A stretch of DNA of 64,000 bases from assembly GCF_007673775.1 (NCBI RefSeq), contig NZ_VEAF01000004.1, forward strand, positions 63,451 to 127,450, written 5' to 3'. The notes beneath the pieces are model-generated. The model had not been told where the DNA came from, did no database searches, and saw only the letters and a list, made by a program, of their open reading frames with translations. This document shows positions 34,872 through 44,545 of this stretch, in pieces. This DNA is from Curtobacterium sp. 9128 (GTDB lineage: Bacteria > Actinomycetota > Actinomycetes > Actinomycetales > Microbacteriaceae). The translations under genes were made by a program, and so were the position numbers. Every line of letters starts with the position of its first letter. Position 1 is the stretch's first letter.

Positions 34872-36391
34872 CGCAGGACAACGTCGACCCCCAGGCCACA
34901 CTCGACGGCTACGAGGTCTGGTTCCTCACCGGCAGCCAGGGGCTGTACGGCGAGGAGACCCTGCGCCAGGTCGAGGAGCAGAGCCGCGCCGTGCACGCCG
35001 ACCTGGCGCCACACGTCCCGGTGAAGCTCGTGTGGAAGCCCGTGCTGAAGGACGCCGACGGCATCCGACGCGCCCTGATCGAGGCCAGCGCCGACGACCG
35101 GGTCATCGGCGTCACCGCCTGGATGCACACGTTCAGCCCCGCGAAGATGTGGATCGGCGGCCTGAACGCCCTGACCAAGCCGCTGTTGCACCTGCACACG
35201 CAGGCCAACGTCGCGCTGCCCTGGTCTGAGATCGACTTCGACTTCATGAACCTCAACCAGGCCGCGCACGGCGACCGCGAGTTCGGCTACGCCCTGGCCC
35301 GCATGGGCGTCCGGCACGCGACCGCGATCGGGCACGTGTCGGACGAGCGGGTGCAGCAGCGGGTGTCCGACTGGTCCCGCGCCGCAGCCGGTGCGGCCGC
35401 GATCCGCGAACTCAGGCTGACGCGCTTCGGCGACAACATGCGGTACGTCGCCGTCACCGAGGGCGACAAGACCGAGGCCGAGATCGAGCTCGGCGTGCAG
35501 GTCAACACCTGGGCCGTGAACGAGCTGGCGGCAGCCGTGGACGCCGCCAGCGAGCAGGACGTCGACGCGCTCGTCGCCGTGTACGACGAGTCCTACGACC
35601 TCGTCCCCGAACTGCAGGACGGCGGCGCGCGCCGCCAGGCCCTCCGCGACGGCGCCGCGATCGAGCTCGGTCTCCGTGCCCTCCTGTCGCAGAACGACAG
35701 CGCCGCGTTCACGACGAACTTCGAGGACCTCGGCACGCTCAAGCAGCTCCCCGGTCTGGCCGTGCAGCGGCTGATGGCCGACGGCTACGGCTTCGGCGCC
35801 GAGGGCGACTGGAAGACCGCCGTGCTCGTCCGCGCGATGAACGTCGCCGGCGCCGGGCTCCCCGGCGGGGCGTCGCTCATGGAGGACTACACGTACGACC
35901 TGACGCCGGGCGCGGAGAAGATCCTCGGCGCCCACATGCTCGAGGTCTCCCCGACGCTGACCTCGTCGCGTCCGACGCTCGAGATCCACCCGCTCGGCAT
36001 CGGCGGCAAGGACGACCCGGTCCGCCTGGTCTTCACCGCCGACTCCGGTGCGGCCGTGGTGGTCGCGCTCTCCGACACCCGCGACGGCTTCCGCCTCACC
36101 GCGAACGTCGTCGACGTGGTGCCGCCGACCGAGGCCCTGCCGAAGCTGCCGGTCGGCCGCGCCGTCTGGGAACCCCGTCCGTCGTTCCCGGTCGCCGCCG
36201 AGGCGTGGCTCACCGCCGGCGCCGCCCACCACACCGTGATGACGACGGCCGTCGGGCTGCAGGTGGTCGAGGACCTCGCGACGATGCTCGGCACCGAGTT
36301 CCTCGTCATCGACGAGCACACGACGTCGCGCGGGTTCCGCGACGAGGTGCGCGGCCAGCAGACCTGGCACCGCCTCGACCGCGGGTTCTGA
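34868..36391 (+). CDS. araA: L-arabinose isomerase
   Basis: A 507-residue isomerase of normal length. The N-terminus [18 protein letters not shown] is diagnostic. Metal and catalytic residues fit Glu312 ([12 protein letters not shown]) and Glu339 ([10 protein letters not shown]), with [13 protein letters not shown] and [13 protein letters not shown] conserved. It converts L-arabinose to L-ribulose in the cytoplasm. ATG at 34868 overlaps the araD stop. Last of araBDA; the alditol-oxidase-like gene starts 8 bp later and may be co-transcribed. Confidence 0.96.
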   Translation: MTQDNVDPQATLDGYEVWFLTGSQGLYGEETLRQVEEQSRAVHADLAPHVPVKLVWKPVLKDADGIRRALIEASADDRVIGVTAWMHTFSPAKMWIGGLNALTKPLLHLHTQANVALPWSEIDFDFMNLNQAAHGDREFGYALARMGVRHATAIGHVSDERVQQRVSDWSRAAAGAAAIRELRLTRFGDNMRYVAVTEGDKTEAEIELGVQVNTWAVNELAAAVDAASEQDVDALVAVYDESYDLVPELQDGGARRQALRDGAAIELGLRALLSQNDSAAFTTNFEDLGTLKQLPGLAVQRLMADGYGFGAEGDWKTAVLVRAMNVAGAGLPGGASLMEDYTYDLTPGAEKILGAHMLEVSPTLTSSRPTLEIHPLGIGGKDDPVRLVFTADSGAAVVVALSDTRDGFRLTANVVDVVPPTEALPKLPVGRAVWEPRPSFPVAAEAWLTAGAAHHTVMTTAVGLQVVEDLATMLGTEFLVIDEHTTSRGFRDEVRGQQTWHRLDRGF

Positions 36392-36399
36392 GCCGTACG

Positions 36400-37662
36400 A
36401 TGACGGACGTGACCGCGACGACGCGCACCAACTGGGCGGGCAACCTGACCTACCGCGCGCGAGCCCTGGAGCGCCCGACCTCAGTCGCGGCGGTGCAGGC
36501 GCTCGTCGCCGCGACGCCGCGCCTGACGGCGCTCGGATCGACGCACTCGTTCAACGACATCGCCGACACCGACGCGGTCCAGGTCACGCTCGCCGGCCTG
36601 CCGCCGGTGCTCGAGATCGACACGGCGCGACGGGTCGTCCGGGTCGCGGCCGGGATGACACACGCGCAGGTGGCGTCCGGCCTGGAGGCTCGTGGCTGGG
36701 CGCTCGCGAACCTCGCGTCCCTGCCGCACATCTCCACGGCCGGCGCCGTCGCCACCGGCACGCACGGTTCCGGCGTGCGCAACCCCTCGCTGGCGCAGGC
36801 GGTGGTCGGCCTCGACGTGGTCCGGGCGGACGGATCGCTCGACCACGTGGCCGTCGACGACCCGACCCTCGACGCGCACCGGGTGGCGCTCGGCGCCCTC
36901 GGGATCGTCACGGCGGTCGAGCTCGCGATCGAGCCGTCGTACCAGGTGGCCACGACGGTGCACCTCGACCTGCCGTGGGACGCGGTGTCCGCGCACTTCG
37001 ACCAGGTGATGTCCGACGCCTACTCCGTGTCGATGTTCACCGCGTTCGACGACCGCGGTGCCCGTCAGGTGTGGACGAAGCACCGGCTGGACGAACCCGC
37101 GCCGGACGTGGACCTCGTCGCGCTCGGTGCCAGGACCGCGACCGGACCGGTGCACCCCGGCGAGAACGACACCGCCGGGGTCACGGAGCAGGGCGGCGTA
37201 CCGGGGCCGTGGTCCGAGCGGTTGCCGCACTTCCGGTCGTCGTTCACCCCGTCCACCGGCGCCGAGATCCAGGCGGAGTACCTGCTGCCGGCAGCCGCGG
37301 CGGTGCCGGCGCTCGACGCCCTGCGTCCCCTCGCCGAGATGCTCGCGCCGATCCTCATCGCCGCCGAGCTCCGGACGGTCGCGGCGGACACCGCGTGGCT
37401 CGCTCCGTCGTCGGAGCGGGCGTCGGTCGGGGTGCACTGCACGTTCCGCCGGGACGCCGACGCCGTGGCGGCCGCGGTCGCCCGTATCGAGGAGGTCCTC
37501 GCACCGTTCGACCCGCGACCGCACTGGGGGAAGGTGTCCGCTGCGACCCCGGAGCGCCTGCACGCGGCCTACCCGCACCTGGCCGAGTTCGCCGCGCTCG
37601 CGCGTGACCTCGACCCGGCGGGGCGGTTCCGCAACGGGTTCCTGGACCGCGTGCTGTCCTAG
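36400..37662 (+). CDS. FAD-linked alditol oxidase-like protein
   Basis: A 420-residue VAO-family flavoprotein. The N-terminal PP-loop segment TALGSTHSFNDIADT contains His49, the probable site of covalent FAD attachment, and THGSGVRNPSLAQAVVG is the second flavin-binding segment. The C-terminal domain with HWGKVSAATPERLHAAYPHLAEF is of the D-arabinono-1,4-lactone oxidase type. Closest known function is oxidation of sugar alcohols such as xylitol or sorbitol with O2, giving H2O2. It follows araA by 8 bp. The stop shares the bases CTAG with the convergent SDR gene. The GGAGGCTCG motif occurs in frame at 36684. Confidence 0.82.
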   Translation: MTDVTATTRTNWAGNLTYRARALERPTSVAAVQALVAATPRLTALGSTHSFNDIADTDAVQVTLAGLPPVLEIDTARRVVRVAAGMTHAQVASGLEARGWALANLASLPHISTAGAVATGTHGSGVRNPSLAQAVVGLDVVRADGSLDHVAVDDPTLDAHRVALGALGIVTAVELAIEPSYQVATTVHLDLPWDAVSAHFDQVMSDAYSVSMFTAFDDRGARQVWTKHRLDEPAPDVDLVALGARTATGPVHPGENDTAGVTEQGGVPGPWSERLPHFRSSFTPSTGAEIQAEYLLPAAAAVPALDALRPLAEMLAPILIAAELRTVAADTAWLAPSSERASVGVHCTFRRDADAVAAAVARIEEVLAPFDPRPHWGKVSAATPERLHAAYPHLAEFAALARDLDPAGRFRNGFLDRVLS

Positions 37663-38426
37663 AGGCCGACGCTGCCCTGCGAGATCCCGCCGTCGATCGT
37701 GACGGTGGTGCTCGTCATGTAGGCGGCCTTGCCGGACGCCAGGAACACGACGACCTCGGCGATCTCGTGCGGCTTCGCCGGTCGCCCGAGCGGGATGGCG
37801 TCGTCGAGCTGCTTGAGCTTCTCCGGGTCCGACGTCGTCGCCGTGTTGATCGGGGTGTCGACGGCACCGGGTGCGATGTTCACGATCCGGACGTTGTGCG
37901 GGCCGAGTTCGACGCCGCCGCTCCTGGCGAGCATGCGCATGCCGCCCTTCGACACGCAGTACGCCAGGTTGCCGGGCATCGGCCAGTCCTCGTGCACGCT
38001 CGAGATGTTCAGGACCAGCCCGCCGCTGCCCTGCGCGATGAACTGCTTCGCTGCCGCCTGGGTGCCGAAGAAGGCGCTCTTCATGTTGACCGCCATCACC
38101 TCGTCGTACCCCTCCTCGGTCTCCTCGAGGAGCGACTTGCGGTCCTCCATGCCGGCGTTGTTCACCAGGACGTCGAGCGAGCCGAACGAGTCCACCGCCT
38201 TCTGCACCATGCTGTGCAGGTCCGCCGACTTCGTGATGTCCGCATCGACCCCCACGGCGTGACCGCCGGCGTCCTCGATGCGCTTGATCAGGGAGTCGGT
38301 GGCGTCCGGGTGGGCGACGTAGTCGATCACGATGTTCGCGCCCTCCGCGGCGGCGGCGAGGCAGATCTGCTCTCCGATCCCGCTGTTCCCACCCGTGACG
38401 ACGATGGTCTTGCCTTCGAGCAGCAT
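37659..38426 (-). CDS. SDR-family oxidoreductase (glucose 1-dehydrogenase-like)
   Basis: A 255-residue classical SDR. Cofactor motif TGGNSGIG (11-18), NNAG (89-92), catalytic Ser142/Ser143, Tyr156 and Lys160 (AYCVSKGG). Asp36 after the second strand suggests NAD preference, though glucose dehydrogenases accept both cofactors. ATG at 38426 has a perfect AGGAGG. Closest to the glucose 1-dehydrogenase/3-oxoacyl-ACP-reductase-like group; the substrate is not fixed by sequence. Convergent with, and sharing four bases with, the alditol oxidase gene. Confidence 0.82.
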   Translation of the reverse strand: MLLEGKTIVVTGGNSGIGEQICLAAAAEGANIVIDYVAHPDATDSLIKRIEDAGGHAVGVDADITKSADLHSMVQKAVDSFGSLDVLVNNAGMEDRKSLLEETEEGYDEVMAVNMKSAFFGTQAAAKQFIAQGSGGLVLNISSVHEDWPMPGNLAYCVSKGGMRMLARSGGVELGPHNVRIVNIAPGAVDTPINTATTSDPEKLKQLDDAIPLGRPAKPHEIAEVVVFLASGKAAYMTSTTVTIDGGISQGSVGL

Positions 38427-38594
38427 GCTTCCTCCTGGGTTGTCGGTGTCTCCAGGCTGCTCTCGATCGCCAGGGGAAGTCCGCCGGAGCCGCTGAGACA
38501 TCGCGCAGCCGTACCGACCGCGGCCACGACCCGTAGGGTGGGGGACGGACTCGCCGGTGCACGGGGCGCACGGCGGAACGCAAGGGGGAACCGC

Positions 38595-39278
38595 ATGTCC
38601 ATCGCAACGAGGACCATCGTGTCCAGGACCATCGCCGCGAGCACGGTCGCCGTGGTCGCCACGCTCGCACTCGTCGGCTGCGCCGGTGGCGACGACGCAC
38701 CCGGGGACCGGCGTTCAGCGGCGTCGACCACGAAGTCGACCGCGTCGCCGAGCCCGAAGTCGACGCCGACCGCCTCCGCGGAAGCGGAAGCGGAAGCGGC
38801 AGCGACACCGACGAACCTGACCTTCGAGGACGGGGCCGCGATCTCGCCGAGCTCACTGCCGGCGTTCGGCCTCGAGGTCTCGGCGCTCGGCAGCTGGACC
38901 CAGTCCGGGGAAGACCCGACCACCGGCTCCCGGGAGTACACCAACGCCGACGGCGCGGTCGCCACGATCACCCAGCAGAAGGTGACCGACCTCGATCCGA
39001 ACGCGGGGGACCGGGCCGCCACCGAGCGGATGTTCACCGCCGCCGGCTACCCCGCCGACCGGCTCGAGGAGCAGCTCCTGCCCACGATGTCCGGCGGCAC
39101 GGCGCAGTTCCTGTCCATCGCGACGCAGAACACCGACGGCACGTGGTCGGCGACCGTGGTGCGGGCGTTCGCCAAGCCGGGTGCCGCCCTCATCGTGAAG
39201 GTGCAGACGCCGTCACAGGAGGCGTTGCGTCCCGATCTGCACGACATCCTCGTGCACGCGCAGGTCATCCTGACCTGA
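38595..39278 (+). CDS. Putative lipoprotein of unknown function
   Basis: A 227-residue secreted protein with lipobox LVGC (about Cys30) after a long signal peptide. A low-complexity Ser/Thr/Lys then (Ala-Glu)n linker (38-75) precedes a compact domain (LEVSALGSWTQSGEDPTTGSREYTNADG ... FAKPGAALIVKVQTP) that resembles small LpqN/DUF-type surface domains, a weak similarity. ATG at 38595 has AAGGGGG upstream. Monocistronic. I cannot name a function. Confidence 0.65.
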   Translation: MSIATRTIVSRTIAASTVAVVATLALVGCAGGDDAPGDRRSAASTTKSTASPSPKSTPTASAEAEAEAAATPTNLTFEDGAAISPSSLPAFGLEVSALGSWTQSGEDPTTGSREYTNADGAVATITQQKVTDLDPNAGDRAATERMFTAAGYPADRLEEQLLPTMSGGTAQFLSIATQNTDGTWSATVVRAFAKPGAALIVKVQTPSQEALRPDLHDILVHAQVILT

Positions 39279-39371
39279 TCCGCTGCTCGTCGTCCGGCGT
39301 GACCAGCACTGGGGCCTGCGGCCGACAGTCGACGAACCCTACGCTGACCGGCAGGCAACGAGGGGAGCGTC

Positions 39372-39848
39372 GTGACACTGCCGATCGCCGGGTGGTACCC
39401 CGACCCGCAAGAACCGTCCAGGGTCCGCTGGTGGGACGGCGAACGCTGGGGACAGCTCGCGCCGGCTCCGCAGCAGACGATGGTGGCAGCACCGGTGTAC
39501 GAGACTGCTCCACGCCCGCCGGCGCCGTCCGAGTACCGGCGGGGTGCCGACCTGCGCGACGAGCCGGTCCTGCGTGGCCGGAAGGCACGTCTCGCGAAGG
39601 ACCGTGCGACGCGTGCCGCGAACCCGTTCGGCTACGCGGGTCTCGTCCTGGCGTTGATCGCGTTCCTGTTCAACGTCTTCGCGGTTCCCGGGATCCTCGG
39701 GATCGTGTTCGGTGCGATCGGGCTCGCCCGCGCCGGGCAGCTCACCGGTGCACGGATCACGGGCTTCGGTGTCTCGCTCGCAGCGGTCATCCTGGGCCTC
39801 GTGGCATCCGGGGCCTTCGCGCTCCGAGCGGCGCAGCTGCTCGGCTGA
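39372..39848 (+). CDS. DUF2510/DUF4190-type membrane protein
   Basis: A 158-residue protein starting at GTG after GAGGGGAG. Residues 5-30 (IAGWYPDPQEPSRVRWWDGERWGQ) are the DUF2510 motif common in Actinobacteria. A basic linker leads to two membrane helices (GYAGLVLALIAFLFNVFAVPGILGIVFGAIGLARA and ITGFGVSLAAVILGLVASGAF), the DUF4190 arrangement. Function unknown; small accessory membrane protein. Confidence 0.8.
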   Translation: MTLPIAGWYPDPQEPSRVRWWDGERWGQLAPAPQQTMVAAPVYETAPRPPAPSEYRRGADLRDEPVLRGRKARLAKDRATRAANPFGYAGLVLALIAFLFNVFAVPGILGIVFGAIGLARAGQLTGARITGFGVSLAAVILGLVASGAFALRAAQLLG

Positions 39849-39867
39849 GGTTATCGGCGCCGAGCGG

Positions 39868-40815
39868 TCATCCGCCGCTGGGCTCCGGGAGGAGCGGCGG
39901 ACGGTTGCCGCGAGCGACCTCGCGTGCGGCGAGCGTGCGCATCTCGTCGTGCACGAGCTCGAGGAGCAGGTCGGCCGCGACGAGCCCGTCGTGCTGACGT
40001 CGGAGCACCGAGAGCGGCGTCGTGGCGTGCCCGTCCGTCACCGGCACGTAGCTGACGCCCTCGAAGGCGTGCAGCGTCGACACGTAGGGCATGAGCGAGA
40101 CGCCCAGGCCGCAGGCGATCGACGACAGCATCGCCACGTCGTCGAGGGAGTACGTGCGGATCTGCGGTGAGAACCCGGCCCGGACACAGGCGCTGACGAT
40201 GGCGTCGTAGCCGGGGATGCCCTCGTCGCGGTGGAACAGCACGAACGGGTCGTCCCGGAGCTCCACGAGGTCGATGCGCTCCCGCGCGGCCAGCGGGTGC
40301 GTCGAGGGGACGGCCGCCACCAGCGGCTCGTGCGCGACGAACGCGAAGTCGACACCCTCCGGCGCTTCCGAGAGTCGCCCGAACGCGAAGTCCACGCGCT
40401 GCTCGAGCACCGCGCGGTACACGTGCGTGTCGAACACGCTCATCAGCGAGACGCGGACCTCGGGCATCGCGGCGCGCAGCCGGGGCACCACGCGGGGGAC
40501 GAGCCCGGCGAACGTCGACGAGATCGACGAGACCTTCAACGGGACGGTCGCGGTCGGCTCGTCCACGACGGACGCCTCGACCCGCTCGGCGTGGTCGAGG
40601 AGCGCCTTCGCCTGGGCGGCGAGGACGCGGCCCTGCGGTGTCAGTTCCGGGGCGCGCCGCTGGCCACGGTCGAAGAGCGACACCCCGAGTTCCCGTTCGA
40701 ACCGCGAGACGGACTGGCTGAGCGCCGACTGGCTCATGCCGAGCCGGGCGGCGGCGTCCTTGAAGGAGAGGTCCTCGGCGACCGCCGTGAACGCCCGGAG
40801 ATCGCGGAGTTCCAT
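39868..40815 (-). CDS. LysR-family transcriptional regulator
   Basis: A 315-residue LysR protein. The winged HTH spans residues 1-60 (LSFKDAAARLGMSQSALSQSVSRFERELG), then a linker helix and the two-lobed effector domain (LVAAVPSTHPLAARERI, GLGVSLMPYVSTL). It is divergent from an amino-acid-type ABC transporter and three flavin oxidases, so it probably activates them in response to their substrate. An inverted repeat ACGAACTT-N16-AAGTTCGT at 40841-40872 lies just upstream of its start and is a candidate recognition site. Confidence 0.88.
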   Translation of the reverse strand: MELRDLRAFTAVAEDLSFKDAAARLGMSQSALSQSVSRFERELGVSLFDRGQRRAPELTPQGRVLAAQAKALLDHAERVEASVVDEPTATVPLKVSSISSTFAGLVPRVVPRLRAAMPEVRVSLMSVFDTHVYRAVLEQRVDFAFGRLSEAPEGVDFAFVAHEPLVAAVPSTHPLAARERIDLVELRDDPFVLFHRDEGIPGYDAIVSACVRAGFSPQIRTYSLDDVAMLSSIACGLGVSLMPYVSTLHAFEGVSYVPVTDGHATTPLSVLRRQHDGLVAADLLLELVHDEMRTLAAREVARGNRPPLLPEPSGG

Positions 40816-40840
40816 GCCCCGATCGTCGCACGCTACTTCG

Positions 40841-40872
40841 ACGAACTTGCGATACGACGCCGTAAAGTTCGT
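40841..40872. promoter_or_regulatory. Candidate LysR binding site
   Basis: ACGAACTT and AAGTTCGT, perfect 8-bp inverted arms 16 bp apart, in the 150-bp divergent region between the LysR gene and the ABC transporter. The A/T-rich stretch 40865-40900 beside it is the likely promoter zone. Confidence 0.55.
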
Positions 40873-40965
40873 GTTTCTAAATCATTTCCGCACGCTTATC
40901 TTACCCTTGCATCGCTTACGGTGATTTTGCCCGCACCACTCATCCTCCCCAGCACAGGAGCCACC

Positions 40966-41796
40966 ATGCGACGCACCCACTCGAAGGCCGCCGCGGTCGC
41001 CGTCATCGCGGCACTCGCCGTCGGCCTCACGGCCTGCTCCACGACCTCCTCCGCAACGACGTCCACGGCGTCGGACGACTACGGCACGCTCACCCCGGGC
41101 ACGCTGAAGATCGGCACCCTGAGCGACGCCAAGCCCTACGCGTACAACGAGAACGGCAAGCTCACCGGCTTCGAGGTCGACATGGCCACCGCCATCGCGA
41201 AGCACATGGACCTCAAGCCGGTGTTCGTCCAGCAGGAGTTCTCCACGCTGCTGCCCGCGGTCGCCGCCGGGTCGCTCGACGTCGCCGCGGCGAGCACCTC
41301 GGTCACCGCGGAGCGCAAGAAGTCCGTCGACTTCTCGAACACCTACTTCATCGGGTACATCTCGATCATCACGCCGTCCGGGTCGACGATCACGAAGAAG
41401 CCGTCCTCCCTGTCGGGCAAGCGCCTCGGCCTCATGCAGGGCACCCTCGAGGACACGTACGCGCAGGAGCACTTCCCCGGCGTCCAGATCGTCCGCTACC
41501 CGGACAACAACGCCGCGAAGGCCGCCATGCAGGCCGGCAGCATCGACGCGGTCTTCCTCGACTACCCACTCGGGCAGGACTTCGTGGACAAGGACAGCTC
41601 GATCACGATGCCGATCAACATCTCGCTGCCCGAGTACCCGGTCGCGATGAGCATGCACAAGGACAAGCCCGCCCTCAAGAAGGGCATCAACGCCGCGATC
41701 AAGGAGATCATCGCCTCCGGTGAGTGGCTGCAGATCGAGAAGAAGTACTACCCGGACGCCCCGGTGCCGGACCAGTTCCAGCCGACGGCGAAGTAG
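40966..41796 (+). CDS. Amino-acid-type ABC transporter substrate-binding lipoprotein
   Basis: A 276-residue family-3 binding protein. Signal peptide with lipobox LTAC (about Cys24), Ser/Thr linker, then the fold: [36 protein letters not shown] and [23 protein letters not shown]. The ligand-contact Asp/Arg pattern is that of amine or amino-acid binders. ATG at 40966 has CAGGAG upstream. First gene of an operon extending to 47661. Linked flavin oxidases suggest an N-alkylated or secondary amine amino acid as ligand. Confidence 0.88.
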   Translation: MRRTHSKAAAVAVIAALAVGLTACSTTSSATTSTASDDYGTLTPGTLKIGTLSDAKPYAYNENGKLTGFEVDMATAIAKHMDLKPVFVQQEFSTLLPAVAAGSLDVAAASTSVTAERKKSVDFSNTYFIGYISIITPSGSTITKKPSSLSGKRLGLMQGTLEDTYAQEHFPGVQIVRYPDNNAAKAAMQAGSIDAVFLDYPLGQDFVDKDSSITMPINISLPEYPVAMSMHKDKPALKKGINAAIKEIIASGEWLQIEKKYYPDAPVPDQFQPTAK

Positions 41797-41802
41797 CCGG
41801 CC

Positions 41803-42600
41803 GTGAACCAGCTGCAGACGCTCCTGGACTCGTTCTTCAACGTGCAGGACATGCTCGTGGTCGTGCCCGAGATCCTCGGGTACGGCCTCTGGAACACCCT
41901 GCTGCTCGCAGCAGCGGCGACCGTCGTCGGCATCGTGATCGGCCTCGTCCTCGCCGCGCTGGCCGTGTCGCGGAGTCGGACGCTGCGGGTCCTCGCCGGG
42001 ATCTACACCGACGTCTTCCGCGGGCTGCCCGCGATCCTCACGATCCTGGTGCTCGGGCAGGGGCTCGCGCCGCTGTTCAACCCGATCACCAGGGGCAACC
42101 CGTACCCGCTCGGCATCCTGGCCCTCGGGCTCATCGCCGGCGCGTACATCGGCGAGATCTTCCGGTCCGGCATCCAGAGCATCGACAAGGGCCAGCTCGA
42201 GGCGGCCAGAGCGCTCGGCATGGGCTACGGACCGGCCATGCGGCTCATCGTCATCCCGCAGGGCATCCGCCGTGTGCTGCCGGCGCTGGTGAACCAGTTC
42301 ATCGCCATCGTCAAGGACTCCTCGCTGGTCTACTTCCTCGGCCTGGTGACCTCGCAGCGCGAACTGTTCCGGGTGGGCCAGGACGCCGCCGTGACCTACG
42401 CGAACCTCTCACCCCTCGTCACCGCCGGCGTCTTCTACCTGCTCATCACGGTGCCGTTGACGCACCTGGTGAACGTCATCGACCGTCGGCTCCGCACCGG
42501 CCGCGCCGCGGTCGACGCCAGCGACGAGGGCGGTCCGCGCTCGTCGGGGACGCCAGCCACCGCTCCCGCCGGAGCCGTCACGATCGGACAGGACGGATGA
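41803..42600 (+). CDS. Amino-acid-type ABC transporter permease
   Basis: A 265-residue HisM/GlnP-type permease. The segment [26 protein letters not shown] opens the membrane domain and the EAA loop reads [37 protein letters not shown] is typical. GTG at 41803 follows the binding protein by 6 bp. A 35-residue Gly/Ala/Pro-rich cytoplasmic tail ends the protein. Only one permease is present, so it should act as a homodimer. Confidence 0.9.
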   Translation: MNQLQTLLDSFFNVQDMLVVVPEILGYGLWNTLLLAAAATVVGIVIGLVLAALAVSRSRTLRVLAGIYTDVFRGLPAILTILVLGQGLAPLFNPITRGNPYPLGILALGLIAGAYIGEIFRSGIQSIDKGQLEAARALGMGYGPAMRLIVIPQGIRRVLPALVNQFIAIVKDSSLVYFLGLVTSQRELFRVGQDAAVTYANLSPLVTAGVFYLLITVPLTHLVNVIDRRLRTGRAAVDASDEGGPRSSGTPATAPAGAVTIGQDG

Positions 42601-43400
42601 CCATGACCACGCCCCCTGAGGACACGACGGTGCCCGGCGTCGACACCGGCGTGACGGACCTCGTCAGCGAGATCCGCGGCGCCGGTCTCGAGCTCCGCGG
42701 GATCACGAAGCGGTTCGGCGCCAACGAGGTGCTGCACGGCGTCGACCTGGCGGTCCGCCCCGGACACACGGTGTGCATCATCGGACCGTCCGGTTCCGGC
42801 AAGTCCACCCTGCTCCGCTGCGTCAACCGGCTCGAGGAGCCCACCGCGGGCACGATCCTGCTCGACGGCGACGACATGACGACGGGGGACCCCGACCGGC
42901 TGCGGAGCCGTGTCGGCATGGTGTTCCAGCACTTCAACCTGTTCCCGCACATGACCGTCCTCGACAACATCGTGCTGCCGCTCCGGAAGGTCCGCAGGCT
43001 CGCCGTCGACGAGGCGCGGGAACGGGCGGTGCGGTCCCTGGCGGACGTCGGGCTCGCCCACAAGCGTGACTTCCGGCCGTCCAGCCTTTCCGGCGGCCAG
43101 CAGCAGCGCGTCGCCATCGCCCGGGCGCTCGCGATGCGACCGGAGGTGATGCTCTTCGACGAGGCGACGAGCGCGCTCGACCCCGAGCTCGTCAAGGAGG
43201 TCCTCGACCTCATGACCGGGCTCGCGAGCGCCGGCATGACGATGCTCGTCGTCACCCACGAGATGGGCTTCGCCCGCCGTGCCGCCGACCACGTCGTCTT
43301 CATGGACCAGGGGCGCATCGTCGAACAGGGTGAGGCCGCGGCGATGTTCGACCACCCCGAGTCCGAGCGGCTCGCCGGGTTCCTCTCGAAGGTCCTCTGA
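42597..43400 (+). CDS. Amino-acid-type ABC transporter ATPase
   Basis: A 267-residue GlnQ-type ATPase: Walker [11 protein letters not shown]-loop [10 protein letters not shown], signature LSGGQQQR, Walker [15 protein letters not shown], switch VTHEMGFA. A 30-residue acidic leader precedes the domain; ATG at 42597 overlaps the permease stop and a second ATG lies two codons on. Stop overlaps the first oxidase start by one base. Confidence 0.92.
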   Translation: MTMTTPPEDTTVPGVDTGVTDLVSEIRGAGLELRGITKRFGANEVLHGVDLAVRPGHTVCIIGPSGSGKSTLLRCVNRLEEPTAGTILLDGDDMTTGDPDRLRSRVGMVFQHFNLFPHMTVLDNIVLPLRKVRRLAVDEARERAVRSLADVGLAHKRDFRPSSLSGGQQQRVAIARALAMRPEVMLFDEATSALDPELVKEVLDLMTGLASAGMTMLVVTHEMGFARRAADHVVFMDQGRIVEQGEAAAMFDHPESERLAGFLSKVL

Positions 43401-44545
43401 TGCCGTCCGGACCCCGCGTCGCCGTCGTCGGGACGGGCACCATGGGCGCGATGACGCTCTGGCAGCTCGCCCGGCGCGGGGTCCATGCGGTCGGCTTCGA
43501 CCGCTGGGCACCGGGGCACGCCTTCGGTGCCGCCGGCGGCGAGACCCGGCTGTTCCGCAGTGCCTACGCCGAGGGGCCGGAGTACGTGCCGCTCCTGACC
43601 GAGTCGCTGACCGAGTGGCGGGCGCTCGAGACCGAGACCGGTCTCGACCTGCTGACCCTGACCCGCGGCCTGATGATCGGGCGGAGCGGCTCCGCCTTCC
43701 TGCGCGGCGTGCTCGCGTCGGTCACCGAGAACCACCTGCCGCACGAGGTGCTCTCCGCCCAGGAGGCTCGTGGCCGGTTCCCCGAGACCGTCCTGGACGA
43801 CGACGAGGTCGCCGTCCTCGACGAACGGTCCGGCGTGATCCGTGCCGAGGTGTCGGTCTCGGCCGCGGCGCGCGCCGCGACCGACCGCGGATCCGTGGTC
43901 CGCGTCGGCGACGCGGTCGTGGCCGTGGAGCCGGGACCCACCGAGGTGACGGTCGTGACGGAGGGTGGGGCGCGCCTCCCGTTCGACCGTGTGGTGGTCG
44001 CCGCCGGTGCCTGGGCGAACCAGGTCCGCGGGATCGAGCTGCCGCGCCTCGACGTCCAGTCGATCGCCGTGCACTGGTACCCGGTCCGCCACCCGGAGCG
44101 CTTCGCCGCCGACCGGTTCCCCTTCGTGTGCCGTGACGCCGGCGTCGACTTCTGCGTCTGGCCGACCACCGACGGCGCGACCGTCAAGGTCGGGCTCGCC
44201 GCCGGGCTCGACCACCTGGGCAGCGCCGACGAGCTCGACCAGCGCATGCCCGACGAGCTCGTCCCGGTCGTCGACGAGTACGTCCGCCGGTACGTCCCGG
44301 ACGCCGTCCCCGCCGCGGTGCGGCACGCCGTCCAGGTCGACGCGTGGACGGCCGACCACGCCTTCATCGTCGACACCACGGCGGACGACCGTGTCGTGGT
44401 GCTGGCGGGCTTCTCCGGGCACGGCTTCAAGATGTCCCCGGTGATCGGCCGAGCCGCCGCCGACCTCGCGCTGACGGGGGCGACCTCGCTGCCCGTCGCG
44501 CGGTTCCGCGCGGACCGCTTCGCACGGAACCCGACGCTCCGATGA
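43400..44545 (+). CDS. FAD-dependent amine oxidase, sarcosine/N-methyltryptophan oxidase-like (copy 1)
   Basis: A 381-residue DAO-family flavoenzyme. The dinucleotide motif VVGTGTMGAMTLWQLARRG is at 8-26, GGETRLFRSAYAEG follows the SolA/MSOX pattern, and AGFSGHGFKMSPVIGRAAADL closes the FAD site. The family cysteine that binds FAD covalently (C-M-Y-T) is replaced: the region reads VDAWTADHAFIVD. FAD is thus probably not linked as in MSOX. Expected reaction: O2-dependent oxidation of a secondary or N-methyl amine. GGAGGCTCGTGGC occurs in frame at 43762-43774. Confidence 0.82.
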   Translation: MPSGPRVAVVGTGTMGAMTLWQLARRGVHAVGFDRWAPGHAFGAAGGETRLFRSAYAEGPEYVPLLTESLTEWRALETETGLDLLTLTRGLMIGRSGSAFLRGVLASVTENHLPHEVLSAQEARGRFPETVLDDDEVAVLDERSGVIRAEVSVSAAARAATDRGSVVRVGDAVVAVEPGPTEVTVVTEGGARLPFDRVVVAAGAWANQVRGIELPRLDVQSIAVHWYPVRHPERFAADRFPFVCRDAGVDFCVWPTTDGATVKVGLAAGLDHLGSADELDQRMPDELVPVVDEYVRRYVPDAVPAAVRHAVQVDAWTADHAFIVDTTADDRVVVLAGFSGHGFKMSPVIGRAAADLALTGATSLPVARFRADRFARNPTLR

